A DNA stretch of 64,000 bases from Zizania palustris (lineage: Eukaryota; Streptophyta; Magnoliopsida; Poales; Poaceae). The translations under genes were made by a program, and so were the position numbers. The first letter of the stretch is position 1, and every line of letters starts with the position of its first letter. Location: contig JAAALK010000289.1 in NCBI GenBank assembly GCA_019279435.1, positions 49,665,164 to 49,729,163 of the forward strand, written 5' to 3'. The notes below the pieces were generated by a model. That model worked only from the letters and a program-made list of their open reading frames with translations. It did not search any database and was not told where the DNA came from. Positions 1 to 10,182 of this stretch are shown piece after piece.

Positions 1-1838
1 CACTATTTTTAATAAACTAGAATATTCATCTTGTCCACTTTATTCCACTAAATGATATTGCAAAGGCCCTTTTAGGACATTTAATTAAGGCATTTAAGAA
101 GAAGTCAACCCTTTATGAAACTATCCTAAAACTTATATAACAAACTTTAGAAGATCTAAATAAACCTGATGTCACTATATTAATGCCATAAAAACATTAA
201 GGTCATTTTATAACTTTTTACTTCAACTTTAAAAAGGGAGAAGTAAAACCTCCTTAGGAAGAATAATTATATCAAGCTATAAAAATTAAGGAATCTCATT
301 AAAACTAATCTTAAATGTCTAAGTAATAAAACCCTAAAAATTAAGACTCTATCCCCTTTACTTAATCCAACATAAACATGTATGTTAGTATGGTTGTTTG
401 TTTTGGATTGTTTATTGAATGTTTTAATTACTTTTCCGTATCGAGAAGACTACGACGTCGTCGAAGATCCGGAGATCTATTCCAAGGTTTCACCTTCACC
501 ATTCACGGATCAAGGCAAGTCATCGACCACCTCTGTGGAAACAGTTGATCATAATTGAGCCCATGTTTTGAATAAATTATCGCTATAACCCATAGGTTAA
601 TATTGCATTAGTCCAATGATCAAGCCTTACACTTATATTTATTAGATCCCTGTCCTTGTGTGCAAACCCAAGCCATGCTTATTGAGCCTTAACTCCTTGT
701 CCCTCTACTATTAAAATATTAGCTAGTGCCCAATGTACCGGCACAACTGCTATAGGTTAAAAAGAACGAGTCGTAGATAGCTGGATTCTGTATATGTATT
801 TCCCTGTAATTCTCGTCTCTGGACTCTGTTGGAGTTGGCTAGGTTATAAGTATGGTGGGTTCCGGGTGCAAGCTCGGGCACTGGTTTGTCGCACCCGGGG
901 CACTATAAGGACCAGTCTGCGGGATCTGTTGCAAAGCACTTCCGTACCAACCACAAGTCTAATGGGTAAGTCCTAACTGGAAGTGTGGAACTCTTCGGCT
1001 CTATGCACCATAGTGGAGGGGTACAAGGGGCTAGCCTGCGGGCGACTTGTACCAAAGAAGGCTCAAGGGGGGGTATGGTGAGCACTCGACAAGTCGAGAC
1101 ACGATACGAAACCCATAAGAGGGTGTTGTGGAGTCGGAGGGAACCATATGGAAGGTTTTGGCACGAGTTCCCGTGAAATGGGTCATCTCGTTACACTTTG
1201 GTGTAAGTGATGAGTGCGTGCCTTGTGGGTACAGTGGTACATCTCTGATCAGAGTAAATTCAATCTTTTCGAAAAGCCGAGCCCACGGTCAAGGGCGGGT
1301 TGTGTGACTACTCGCAGTTAGTTTACAATTGTGTGAATGTTCGGATTATTCATGGCACGTAAGGACTGTTGAGCGAGGTGGGGTGACTGTACCCCTCGAG
1401 TTAGAAGATGATGATACACATGCACATGTTTATTTTTCCATACTAATAAATTGCTCTCATTTAAAGCTTTACAATTATGCTGCTTCCGCAAAATTAGCCA
1501 CTATCTCCCTTGTTATTACCTTGCATTATATTTGCATTCGGTGGCTTGCTGAGTACATCTGTACTCACCCCGTTGACTTACAACATCAGAGCCAGTCTAC
1601 TACGAGGAGGATGAAGGTCTGGAGTAGCGACCCAGTCAAGGCGAGACTGGAAGGAGGCGTTCATCTAGGACCCTTGTTTTATTAGTTTCTCTTCATCTTT
1701 ATTCACTTTTGTATTAATGCGGTCTACGAACCGTGAATGATTGCTCGTATTGTACGTGGTCGTGTGATGAACGTCTTGTTTTATTGATTTTCTATGGAAT
1801 TTCAATAAAGTCCTGATTTATTAAATCGGGGCGCGACA
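1..1838 (+). repeat. 5' LTR, 3' portion only
   Basis: This stretch is repeated at 6744-8582 with only about three visible differences: one inserted A near 7046, A/G at about 917 versus 7658, and T/A at about 1259 versus 8002. It ends GCGCGACA directly before the primer-binding site. The start of the LTR lies before the window. Short open frames in it (for example 1329-1685) recur identically in the other LTR and show no protein family features. Confidence 0.92.
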
Positions 1839-1841
1839 AGA

Positions 1842-1857
1842 TGGTATCAGAGCCGAC
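1842..1857 (+). other. Primer-binding site (initiator tRNA-Met type)
   Basis: TGGTATCAGAGCCGAC begins three bases after the LTR end. TGGTATCAGAGC is the standard plant LTR-retrotransposon PBS complementary to the 3' end of initiator tRNA-Met. It fixes the element's plus orientation. Confidence 0.93.
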
Positions 1858-1977
1858 TTGACTGTAGAAAGCCAAACAGACCTGACCTTAGGACTTATAT
1901 ATATCCACTATATTTTACAAAAGATTACTTATCCTCTCATCTTCTAAGATTTTTACAACATTTTCTCTCTTTTGTAG

Positions 1978-2792
1978 ATGCCGGTCCATACCATGAGCGG
2001 GACTCTTCGAGATGAGGCCGGATTCATCCGCGAGCTTCGCGTGCTCGTCGACTTTTTGGGGTTTCCCCATGAGCCTGCGTTCCACGGGATTTTTCCCGAT
2101 GCGAATGAGAGCTACTGCGAGGTCACGGTTGTGATCCGCCCCTCTTCCACGCAGCCACCCTTCTACACCCATGGAGTTGGAGGACCTTCATTCGTGGTGG
2201 CCAGCCAGCGAGCCGCTCTCCAGTCCCTCGCCGAGCTTCGCCTGGTCTACGACTGCCACCTTCGCGACACCATCTACCGCTTCATGCCCATGCGTACGCC
2301 AGGGAGTCACCGCAGCATCTACATCAACTCCCTCCCTCAGGACAACTCCGCCATCGCCCGCACCATGAGACTCTTGGAGGCCATGGACAACCTTCACTAC
2401 GGAGGCCGTCCTCGACGCAGACAGCCAGCACGACACCATCGACTTCTACCGTCCACTCATCGGAGAACCTGAGCCCGCGAGAATGCTGAGCTCCGCGACA
2501 AGTCCAGCAGAACCCCAGCTGACCTCTCGAGGTAGAGGAGTTGAGGCGTCAGAACGAGCTTCTACGCCAAGGCGCCATGGTCAATACCCAGCTCCGCCAG
2601 CAGCTCAAAGGACTGAAGAAGGATCTTGAGGAGATCGCACCTCTTCTGACCTCGCAAGAAGAAACCCCTTCGGATCCCCACCGTGAGGCCCAAGAGGATC
2701 TCCCGCATTGCTCCACCCTCGGACCATCCAGTCCTCGACCCCCGACCGTCTCCCACGAGCCCGTGATCGAGTCGTCCCCTGAGCTACCATAG
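1978..2792 (+). pseudogene. Degraded gag-like frame of the non-autonomous LTR element
   Basis: An ATG at 1978, about 120 bases after the PBS, opens a 164-codon frame ending at 2472. The reading then appears to shift near 2400, where another frame continues with acidic residues (DADSQHDTIDFYRPL), and a third open piece (2541-2792) has a short coiled-coil-like heptad pattern (QLRQQLKGLKKDLEEI) and a Pro/Ser-rich tail. Position and composition fit the N-terminal gag-like product of a non-autonomous gypsy element, but I do not recognise a named capsid domain. At least one frameshift makes a full product unlikely. It could instead be captured non-gag sequence. Confidence 0.5.
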
Positions 2793-3150
2793 ACGTAGAT
2801 TTACGGTTGATTGCTTTTCTTTTTTACTTGATTGTATTACCATTCATGTCAAAAATAAGGCGTGAATGAATATATAAATATATGAAATCGCAAGAACGAT
2901 ACATTTTGAAATAAAAGCTTAATCCCATTTCTTTTTTTTCCTCATGCACCTGTTAGGTCATAATCCCAATATAAAGGATAGAATCTACCTCTAGTTTCAA
3001 CTCAACATAATTCATTCGTCGCCATTCTGCAAGATCAACTCCAATCATGAAGTCAATACACGTTGGCAGGAAAGCCCTAACTTAGCCAAAGCCCAATCTA
3101 TGCAAATGTAGACTTGAAGCCTATCTTTAACCTTCTACTTCTAGCCTTTC
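2793..3150. other. Internal non-coding stretch of the LTR element
   Basis: AT-rich sequence with poly-T and no convincing frame lies between the gag-like frame and a degenerate 3'-end-like segment. Nothing else could be recognised. Confidence 0.5.
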
Positions 3151-3640
3151 CGAATCTCGGGACGAGATTCTTGTTAAGGAAGTTAGGATTGTAACACCTT
3201 GATTTTCGCCAGGCATTAAAAATAAAATTTCCCCTTAATAAATAAATTTCAGGAAAAGTATTTAGTATAAAGCAAGAAAGAGGAAAGCTAAAATATGGGC
3301 CTAAAAATTTCATTTAAAATTAGCTAGAGTATTCTCCTAAAAATTCTCCTAAGCATTAAATTGCATTCCAAAAATTTTCTTGAATTTTTGATACCAAGGA
3401 ATTCAATAAGATATAATCAACATCACTTCATCTTAAACATCTAACACAAATTAATAAAATATGTTACAACACAAATGTTGAGTGAATAAAATACATGATA
3501 AGTCATTTATATTAAAAATGATATAAGGCATGAGTATGAAAGTAATAAGGGACTAACATAAAGCATCTAGGTCAAATTATCCATCTTAGGCAATAAAATC
3601 AGTAACAATTTCCCCTTAATGACGGCACCTTCTTTTTGAA
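3151..3640 (+). repeat. Second, degenerate 3'-end/LTR-start segment inside the element
   Basis: The phrase cgaatctcgggacgagattc at 3151, followed by a purine stretch and TGTAACACC at about 3190, mirrors the real 3' junction at 4375-4423 (cgaatctcgaggacgagatt, PPT, TGTAACAGCC). It looks like the end of another related element, with a piece of its LTR, embedded in the internal region. The internal region would then be a recombinant patchwork of two elements (inference). Confidence 0.55.
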
Positions 3641-3655
3641 CCCCTCAACTTCAGG

Positions 3656-4342
3656 ATGGCCAATGACCAAGGATCAGAAGACCCACACGACGGAAACACC
3701 TCAGGCAACCTGCCTCAGTGGGGTGAAACTGGACGTCAACAGACCCCTGTTGTCTATCATCCCACACTTGCGGAGATGATGACAAAGCAGAACCAACTGA
3801 TCGCCACACTGCTTACCCAGATGCAACAACTACAAAAGCAGATGCAAGAGCAGCAGGCACAGCTGTTCCGTCTCCAACAACACCAACACGAGCTCTCCCT
3901 TCAGCTAATCTACGGGGACTTCGCCAACTTTCAAAGATTGGGGAACGAAGCCATTATACCAGAAACCAGAGTGATTCCATCTCAAGCCCCAACCCCTGCC
4001 AAGCCACGAACCACCCTCAGAAGACCAAGCACGGACATCCCACCCCAAGCACCGCCAGCCGAAAGGACACCAGTACCAGCTACCGGATACAAGAGGGACA
4101 GGAACGGCAAGCCAATTGTGTGCTACAACTATCGCCAAGGAGGACACTACGCCAACAAGTGCCCCTACCCCAAGCGAGTGCCATCTTCCATTCCAAAACC
4201 AGAGGGACATACTCTAGATCACCACAAAGAGAAACCAGATACAACCAAGGACACTCCCAATTTGATCTCAACCAACCCAGATCCGGAGATCGCCTTGCCT
4301 ACTTCTGATGTAACTCCTCCTCCTAACCCAGAGCACCAGTAG
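3656..4342 (+). pseudogene. Gag C-terminal fragment with damaged CCHC zinc knuckle
   Basis: This is a 228-codon open frame from the ATG at 3656. Residues about 45-80 are Gln-rich and predicted coiled-coil (QLIATLLTQMQQLQKQMQEQ), followed by a Pro-rich linker. A retroviral-type zinc knuckle spans residues 156-169, with C156, H164 and C169 at CX2CX4HX4C spacing, but position 159, where the second cysteine should be, is tyrosine (codon TAT). The frame is otherwise open and ends about 60 bases before the PPT. In a normal gypsy element, protease and polymerase would follow; here the LTR follows directly. It is probably a nucleocapsid remnant that is impaired in zinc binding. The frame might still be translated, but I see no dedicated promoter. 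Confidence 0.7.
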
Positions 4343-4400
4343 ACTCAGTCCCTTAGTTTTCCCGAGGTACGCTTCGAATCTCGAGGACGAGATTCTCTGT

Positions 4401-4413
4401 AAGGGGGATAGGA
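4401..4413 (+). other. Polypurine tract
   Basis: AAGGGGGATAGGA sits immediately before the LTR start TGTAACAG, the place where second-strand DNA synthesis is primed. Confidence 0.85.
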
Positions 4414-5242
4414 TTGTAACAGCCCCAAAATTAAAAGGGAATAAAATAAAGGAAAAATAATATTAAATAAATTTAGGAATTTTGTTATTAAAGAAAAATA
4501 CCAAAAGAGTCCTATTAAAGCCAAACAGAGACAAATATCCAAAATTAGGACTTGAAAATTTTATGAGATAAACTAGAGACCAAGAAATATTTTTGAGAAT
4601 TTTTACAAAATTTTTCCAACAGATCTACAAGCCTTAAACAAATATTTGAATTTCTGGAATTAAATTTAATGGAAAATACATTTTAAATCTAGTTGGGCCG
4701 AAACCCTAAATCTCCCTCTGAAAGCCTTTCGGCCCAGCCCAGCACCGCCCCTCTCGCTGACAGGCGGGGCCAGCCTGTCGGCGCTCCCCCTTCCTCTCTC
4801 CTCCGCGCCACGCTCCACCAGGCCCACCTGGCAGCCACCGCGCGTGCGTCATCCCGCTGCCATCTCTGGCCCACCCGCCAGCCTCTCCCGCGCCCCCTCT
4901 CTCCCACTGCCAAGCCTGGCCCGCCTGTCATCCTATCTTCTCCTCGCGCCCACCCACTGACAGGTGGAGCCCACCTGTCAGGTTCTTCTTCCCCGACGGA
5001 AGGGGATCCCCTCCTTCCAAATCCGGCGACCCCCTTTCCAAATTCGCCGCCGCCCGGCCGGATTCGCCAAACAGAGCACGTGATCCTCTTCCCTATTCAC
5101 CGGTGATCCATTTCCCCCCTTAGCCACGTGATTTCGTCCCTTTTGGAAGCCAATCCGAGTAGCAATGGAAGCTCGCCGGAGTAATTGGGGGATTCCCCTC
5201 GGTTTCCCTCCCTCCGCCTTCCATTTTCGCCCCCGGTGAGCC

Positions 5243-5248
5243 TATAAG
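5243..5248 (+). promoter_or_regulatory. Possible LTR TATA box
   Basis: CCTATAAGAC follows a GC-rich stretch and precedes a pyrimidine-rich segment about 30 bases downstream. It is the best TATA candidate for the LTR transcript; this rests on position and motif only. Confidence 0.35.
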
Positions 5249-6119
5249 ACCCCTTGAGTCCACCGCATCCGCCCACACCTCAACCACTCGAGCCCTCCTC
5301 ATCCCGAGCGCCGCCACTGCCGTTTCGGGAGTTTTCCCCTGTTTCCCCTCCGGCAGCCCCTCACCGGCGCTCCGGACCACCGCCGCCCTCGTGATAGCCA
5401 CCGTCGGAATCCCCCCCCGCCTCCTCTACCTCGGCATCGCCTCTGTTAGGCCGGATAACCGCCGGATATCGCCGCCGTCGTCGAGCCCGAAGGACCCCGC
5501 CGCCCTCTCCTCGTCGTCGGTCGTCGCCGGTCCCCTTTTTCCACCACCACCGGTACGCCTAAGCTCCTCGCAACCTCCTCTTTCCATTTTTGACCTTAGC
5601 CCGACCAGTTAGCCGACGATGTCGCCGGTATCCCCCGCCGTCGTGTCGCCGGAGCTAGAGAAGACGGGGGTATTTTCCCCCGTTCAAACGTGCCGTGTCG
5701 GATGGGCTCAGAGCCCTCCGATCGGATCTGGGCGGTCCAGATTAAACCCTCAGGGGGGTTTAATCCAGGGCGTTGATCCGGTCAAAGCGGTATGGACCCA
5801 TCTGGGCCGTCCGCTGCAACTTAAACACCCCGCCCAGCCACAGATCGTTGGATCTGGATCCAACGGTCCAGATCCAACCGGTGCAGCGCACAGTGCGTGG
5901 GTCCATGGTGGACCTGGCTCACCGTGGACCCGCAGCTGTTTTCTGGTTTAAAAATAATTCAGGAAAATAGTTTAAACTTCCAAAATTCATATCTTGCTCA
6001 ATTTAACTCCAAAATTCACCATTTTGATTCTGGAAAATTTGTCTTTTCATCCTTTACACTTTTATGCAATAAAAACAATATGTTTATTTGGCACATAATA
6101 CTCTTATTAAATAATAAAG

Positions 6120-6890
6120 AAAAATCCCCTTTTAGAAATTAATTAATATTTCAATAAAATAAATCAGATAAACCCTTAACAATTTATAAAATAATATCAG
6201 AAGATATAATGGCTCTACTTCACTGTTGTTAATACAATAAAAAAAATGGGATAATCATTTTGTCCATGACATTTTAATAAATAACATTCCTAAGACCCCT
6301 TTAGGATTTAATTAATATTCCAATTAAATAATTCAGAAAAACTCTTAACAATTTATATACTAATTTTAGATGATCTATTAACTCCAGTACACTGTTTATA
6401 AGCCAATAAAAATATAATAATTCATTTTTCTCATTTTTAATTTACTAACCACCATTTCCAAGACCCTTTAAAATAAATGATTAATTCATATAATGGAAAT
6501 ACAACACCCTACAAAAATATTATGAAAAACTATATAATAAATTCAGAGGACTTAATGACTTTGTTCTACTGTTTTAATACAACAAAAATAAACATGTTCA
6601 CCATGCTCATTTTAATCTATTAACTAATGTTGCAAAAACCCTTGTAGGATAAATTAAGTAATTTATATAATAGAAGTTAAACACTTTATAAAAATGTCAT
6701 GTCAACTCATATAATAACTTCAGAAAACCTAACCACTGGAGTCCACTATTTTTAATAAACTAGAATATTCATCTTGTCCACTTTATTCCACTAAATGATA
6801 TTGCAAAGGCCCTTTTAGGACATTTAATTAAGGCATTTAAGAAGAAGTCAACCCTTTATGAAACTATCCTAAAACTTATATAACAAACTT
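6120..6890 (+). repeat. Diverged ~170 bp tandem repeat inside the LTR, about five units
   Basis: The phrase (c)aagaCCCTTTaggataaattaat recurs near 6120, 6295, 6457, 6637 and 6805, each time followed by an AT-rich stretch, a sentence like aaacccttaacaatttata, and a CACTGTTTTTAATACAAtaaaa-like element. Spacing is about 160-180 bp with roughly 25-35% divergence by eye. The last unit is the part also seen at the left edge of the window. Confidence 0.75.
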
Positions 6891-8582
6891 TAGAAGATCT
6901 AAATAAACCTGATGTCACTATATTAATGCCATAAAAACATTAAGGTCATTTTATAACTTTTTACTTCAACTTTAAAAAGGGAGAAGTAAAACCTCCTTAG
7001 GAAGAATAATTATATCAAGCTATAAAAATTAAGGAATCTCATTAAAAACTAATCTTAAATGTCTAAGTAATAAAACCCTAAAAATTAAGACTCTATCCCC
7101 TTTACTTAATCCAACATAAACATGTATGTTAGTATGGTTGTTTGTTTTGGATTGTTTATTGAATGTTTTAATTACTTTTCCGTATCGAGAAGACTACGAC
7201 GTCGTCGAAGATCCGGAGATCTATTCCAAGGTTTCACCTTCACCATTCACGGATCAAGGCAAGTCATCGACCACCTCTGTGGAAACAGTTGATCATAATT
7301 GAGCCCATGTTTTGAATAAATTATCGCTATAACCCATAGGTTAATATTGCATTAGTCCAATGATCAAGCCTTACACTTATATTTATTAGATCCCTGTCCT
7401 TGTGTGCAAACCCAAGCCATGCTTATTGAGCCTTAACTCCTTGTCCCTCTACTATTAAAATATTAGCTAGTGCCCAATGTACCGGCACAACTGCTATAGG
7501 TTAAAAAGAACGAGTCGTAGATAGCTGGATTCTGTATATGTATTTCCCTGTAATTCTCGTCTCTGGACTCTGTTGGAGTTGGCTAGGTTATAAGTATGGT
7601 GGGTTCCGGGTGCAAGCTCGGGCACTGGTTTGTCGCACCCGGGGCACTATAAGGACCGGTCTGCGGGATCTGTTGCAAAGCACTTCCGTACCAACCACAA
7701 GTCTAATGGGTAAGTCCTAACTGGAAGTGTGGAACTCTTCGGCTCTATGCACCATAGTGGAGGGGTACAAGGGGCTAGCCTGCGGGCGACTTGTACCAAA
7801 GAAGGCTCAAGGGGGGGTATGGTGAGCACTCGACAAGTCGAGACACGATACGAAACCCATAAGAGGGTGTTGTGGAGTCGGAGGGAACCATATGGAAGGT
7901 TTTGGCACGAGTTCCCGTGAAATGGGTCATCTCGTTACACTTTGGTGTAAGTGATGAGTGCGTGCCTTGTGGGTACAGTGGTACATCTCTGATCAGAGTA
8001 AAATCAATCTTTTCGAAAAGCCGAGCCCACGGTCAAGGGCGGGTTGTGTGACTACTCGCAGTTAGTTTACAATTGTGTGAATGTTCGGATTATTCATGGC
8101 ACGTAAGGACTGTTGAGCGAGGTGGGGTGACTGTACCCCTCGAGTTAGAAGATGATGATACACATGCACATGTTTATTTTTCCATACTAATAAATTGCTC
8201 TCATTTAAAGCTTTACAATTATGCTGCTTCCGCAAAATTAGCCACTATCTCCCTTGTTATTACCTTGCATTATATTTGCATTCGGTGGCTTGCTGAGTAC
8301 ATCTGTACTCACCCCGTTGACTTACAACATCAGAGCCAGTCTACTACGAGGAGGATGAAGGTCTGGAGTAGCGACCCAGTCAAGGCGAGACTGGAAGGAG
8401 GCGTTCATCTAGGACCCTTGTTTTATTAGTTTCTCTTCATCTTTATTCACTTTTGTATTAATGCGGTCTACGAACCGTGAATGATTGCTCGTATTGTACG
8501 TGGTCGTGTGATGAACGTCTTGTTTTATTGATTTTCTATGGAATTTCAATAAAGTCCTGATTTATTAAATCGGGGCGCGACA

Positions 8583-9185
8583 GAAGGTGGATTATGCATG
8601 CTAGGAAGATTGTCCACGTAATATCTAGTTGTGAAGTTTGACACCTCCTCCAAAACATATGCCTCGGCTATGGATGCTTCAATTTTGCACTTGTTCTTAC
8701 ATTTATTCCGAAGAATCTTTTGGAATCTCTCAATTGAATAGAACCAACGGATTTGGACCGGACCTCCCATCCGGGCCTCATACGGAAGGTGCAAGATCAT
8801 ATGTTGTATCGGATTGAAAAAAACGGGCGAAAAGATCTTTTCTAGCTTGCATAGCAACACGTGCGCTAGTGTCTCTATGTCTACTACCACGGTGTGAGAC
8901 AACTGTTTAGCACAAAGTTGCCAGAAGAAATTGCTCAATTCAGCTAGCACTCACTAGACATCCTCGGGGACATAACCACGAATCATGACCGAGAGCACCT
9001 GCTCAATCCATATGTGATAGTCATAACTTTTGAGTCCGTTTATTCGCAGAGTAGCTAGATTAACTCCCCTCTTCAGATTAGTTGCATAGCCATCAGGAAA
9101 CATCAATGTTTGAAACCATTCAAGTACTTCCCTCCTCTGTCCCCTTGTTAGAACAAAATCGGACTTTGGCTTCGTCTAGGATTTC
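8583..9185 (-). pseudogene. CACTA transposase C-terminal part (DUF4218-like), broken
   Basis: On the minus strand the sequence reads through motifs typical of the DUF4218 region that follows TNP2 transposase: an FPDGYATNLKRGVNL-like segment, then GLKSYDYHIWIEQVL, then after two adjacent stop codons (about 8952-8957) LAELSNFFWQLCAK, MILHLPYEARMGGPVQIRWF and IAEAYVLEEVSNFTTRYYVD. The reading is cut at 8583 by the inserted LTR element, and the rest of the protein would lie beyond the left edge of the window. The function in active elements is DNA transposition in the nucleus; this copy is dead. Confidence 0.85.
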
Positions 9186-9190
9186 CCGTT

Positions 9191-10182
9191 TCAAGGAGGT
9201 ATCATGTTGAGCCTGTATATGTTGCATATAGCCGCTTGATCCAATCGGTCCTTTACGTTGTCTTTTGTCTTCTTAGGAATGTCCATGATTGTGCCAAAAA
9301 TGGCCTCGACAACATTTTTCTCGGTGTGCATCACATCAATGTTGTGCGGAAGGAGAAGATCATCGCAATAAGGAAGATTCCATAAACATGGCTTGTGAGT
9401 CCATGCATGATGCTCACCATATCCGATAAAACCAGCTATTTGTTTATTGATTTGCAAAGACTCTAATTGAGCACGAACATCGGCACCGGTCATTTTAGGT
9501 GGTGCTGAGTCTTTAACAGACACAACTTTTGTAAAATTCTTCTTATCCTTCCTAAATAGATGGTTTCGAGGAAGGAATTGCCGGTGCTTGTCAAATGAGG
9601 AATATTTTCTACCCTTAGCCTGCCAAATGAACTTCAGAGTCGATCGACAAATCGGGCATGCGAACTTCCCATGCACGCACAAGCCACAAAATATCACATA
9701 TGTTGGTAGGTAATGCAAAGAGTACATGTACCAGACATGCATTCTGAAGTTTGTGTTTGTAGATCGGTCATATGTCAAGACACCGTCTTCCCATACATAG
9801 ACCAAATCATCCATCAACAGCTCCATATATACACTCATATTTTTCCCCGGGTATTCAGTCCCTAGAATTATCAAGGACAAGAAAATGTTCTGTCGTTGAA
9901 AGATGACGCCGGTAGGAAGGTTGAGGAGAATAACAAACATTGGCCAACAACTGTATGCGACAACTGTCATACCGTATGGATTGAACACATCTGTTGCTAG
10001 AGCAATTCGTACATTCTGTGGCTCCAAAGCTTTCTCAGAATGGAGCTGATCAAACTTTTTCCACGCTTCTCCATCTGATGGATGACCTAGCTTGTCAGGG
10101 TTGTAACGAATCCCATTTTAATTACATGTCATCTGTTTGGCAGATTCCTCGCTCATGTACAACTATTGGATCCTCGGTATGA
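9191..10182 (-). pseudogene. TNP2-type CACTA transposase core
   Basis: A 278-codon open stretch (9191-10027) matches the plant Transposase_21/TNP2 family: ALATDVFNPYGM, the Trp-Pro segment YSCWPMFVILLNLP, NIFLSLIILG, a Cys-rich segment with CGLCVHGKFACPIC, and H(N)IDVMHTEKNVVEAIFGTI near the end. Upstream in the same direction (10028-10182) the frame continues with GHPSDGEAWKKFDQLH but contains an in-frame TAA at about 10117. An active family member is a nuclear transposase that binds TIRs and subterminal repeats. Damaged start region, stop codons and the LTR insertion show this copy is a pseudogene. Confidence 0.9.

Larger units (their letters stand above)
1..8582 (+). mobile_element. Non-autonomous gypsy-like LTR retrotransposon (5' end outside window)
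   Basis: Two near-identical blocks (1-1838 and 6744-8582) are the ends of two LTRs. Between them lie a primer-binding site complementary to initiator tRNA-Met (from 1842), broken gag-like frames, a CCHC-like gag fragment and a polypurine tract (4401-4413) just before the second LTR, which opens TGTAACAG and closes GCGCGACA. The internal region is only about 2.6 kb and shows no protease, reverse transcriptase, RNase H or integrase, so the element cannot move by itself. The order and the phrase cgaatctcg...cgagattc before the PPT resemble grass Ty3/gypsy elements (family-level inference). It is inserted in a CACTA transposase pseudogene, which resumes at 8583; the target duplication cannot be checked because the left end lies before the window. 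Confidence 0.88.
4415..8582 (+). repeat. 3' LTR (4168 bp)
   Basis: It begins TGTAACAG after the polypurine tract and ends GCGCGACA where the CACTA pseudogene sequence resumes. It has a GC-rich block (about 4690-5930), an AT-rich diverged tandem repeat (about 6120-6890) and a 3' part identical to 1-1838. The GC-rich frames inside it (4693-5106, 5391-5951) are compositional. Its organisation matches the reverse-oriented solo LTR at 22368-25697, including the shared phrase around gcactataaggaccggtctg, so the two belong to related families. Confidence 0.9.

Noticed and set aside
1329..1685. 118-codon frame, identical at 8073-8429
   Set aside because: Identity is explained by the two LTRs being copies of one sequence; no family features.
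4693..5106. 137-codon Pro-rich frame in the LTR
   Set aside because: Compositional frame in the GC-rich part of the LTR, with an antisense open frame as well.
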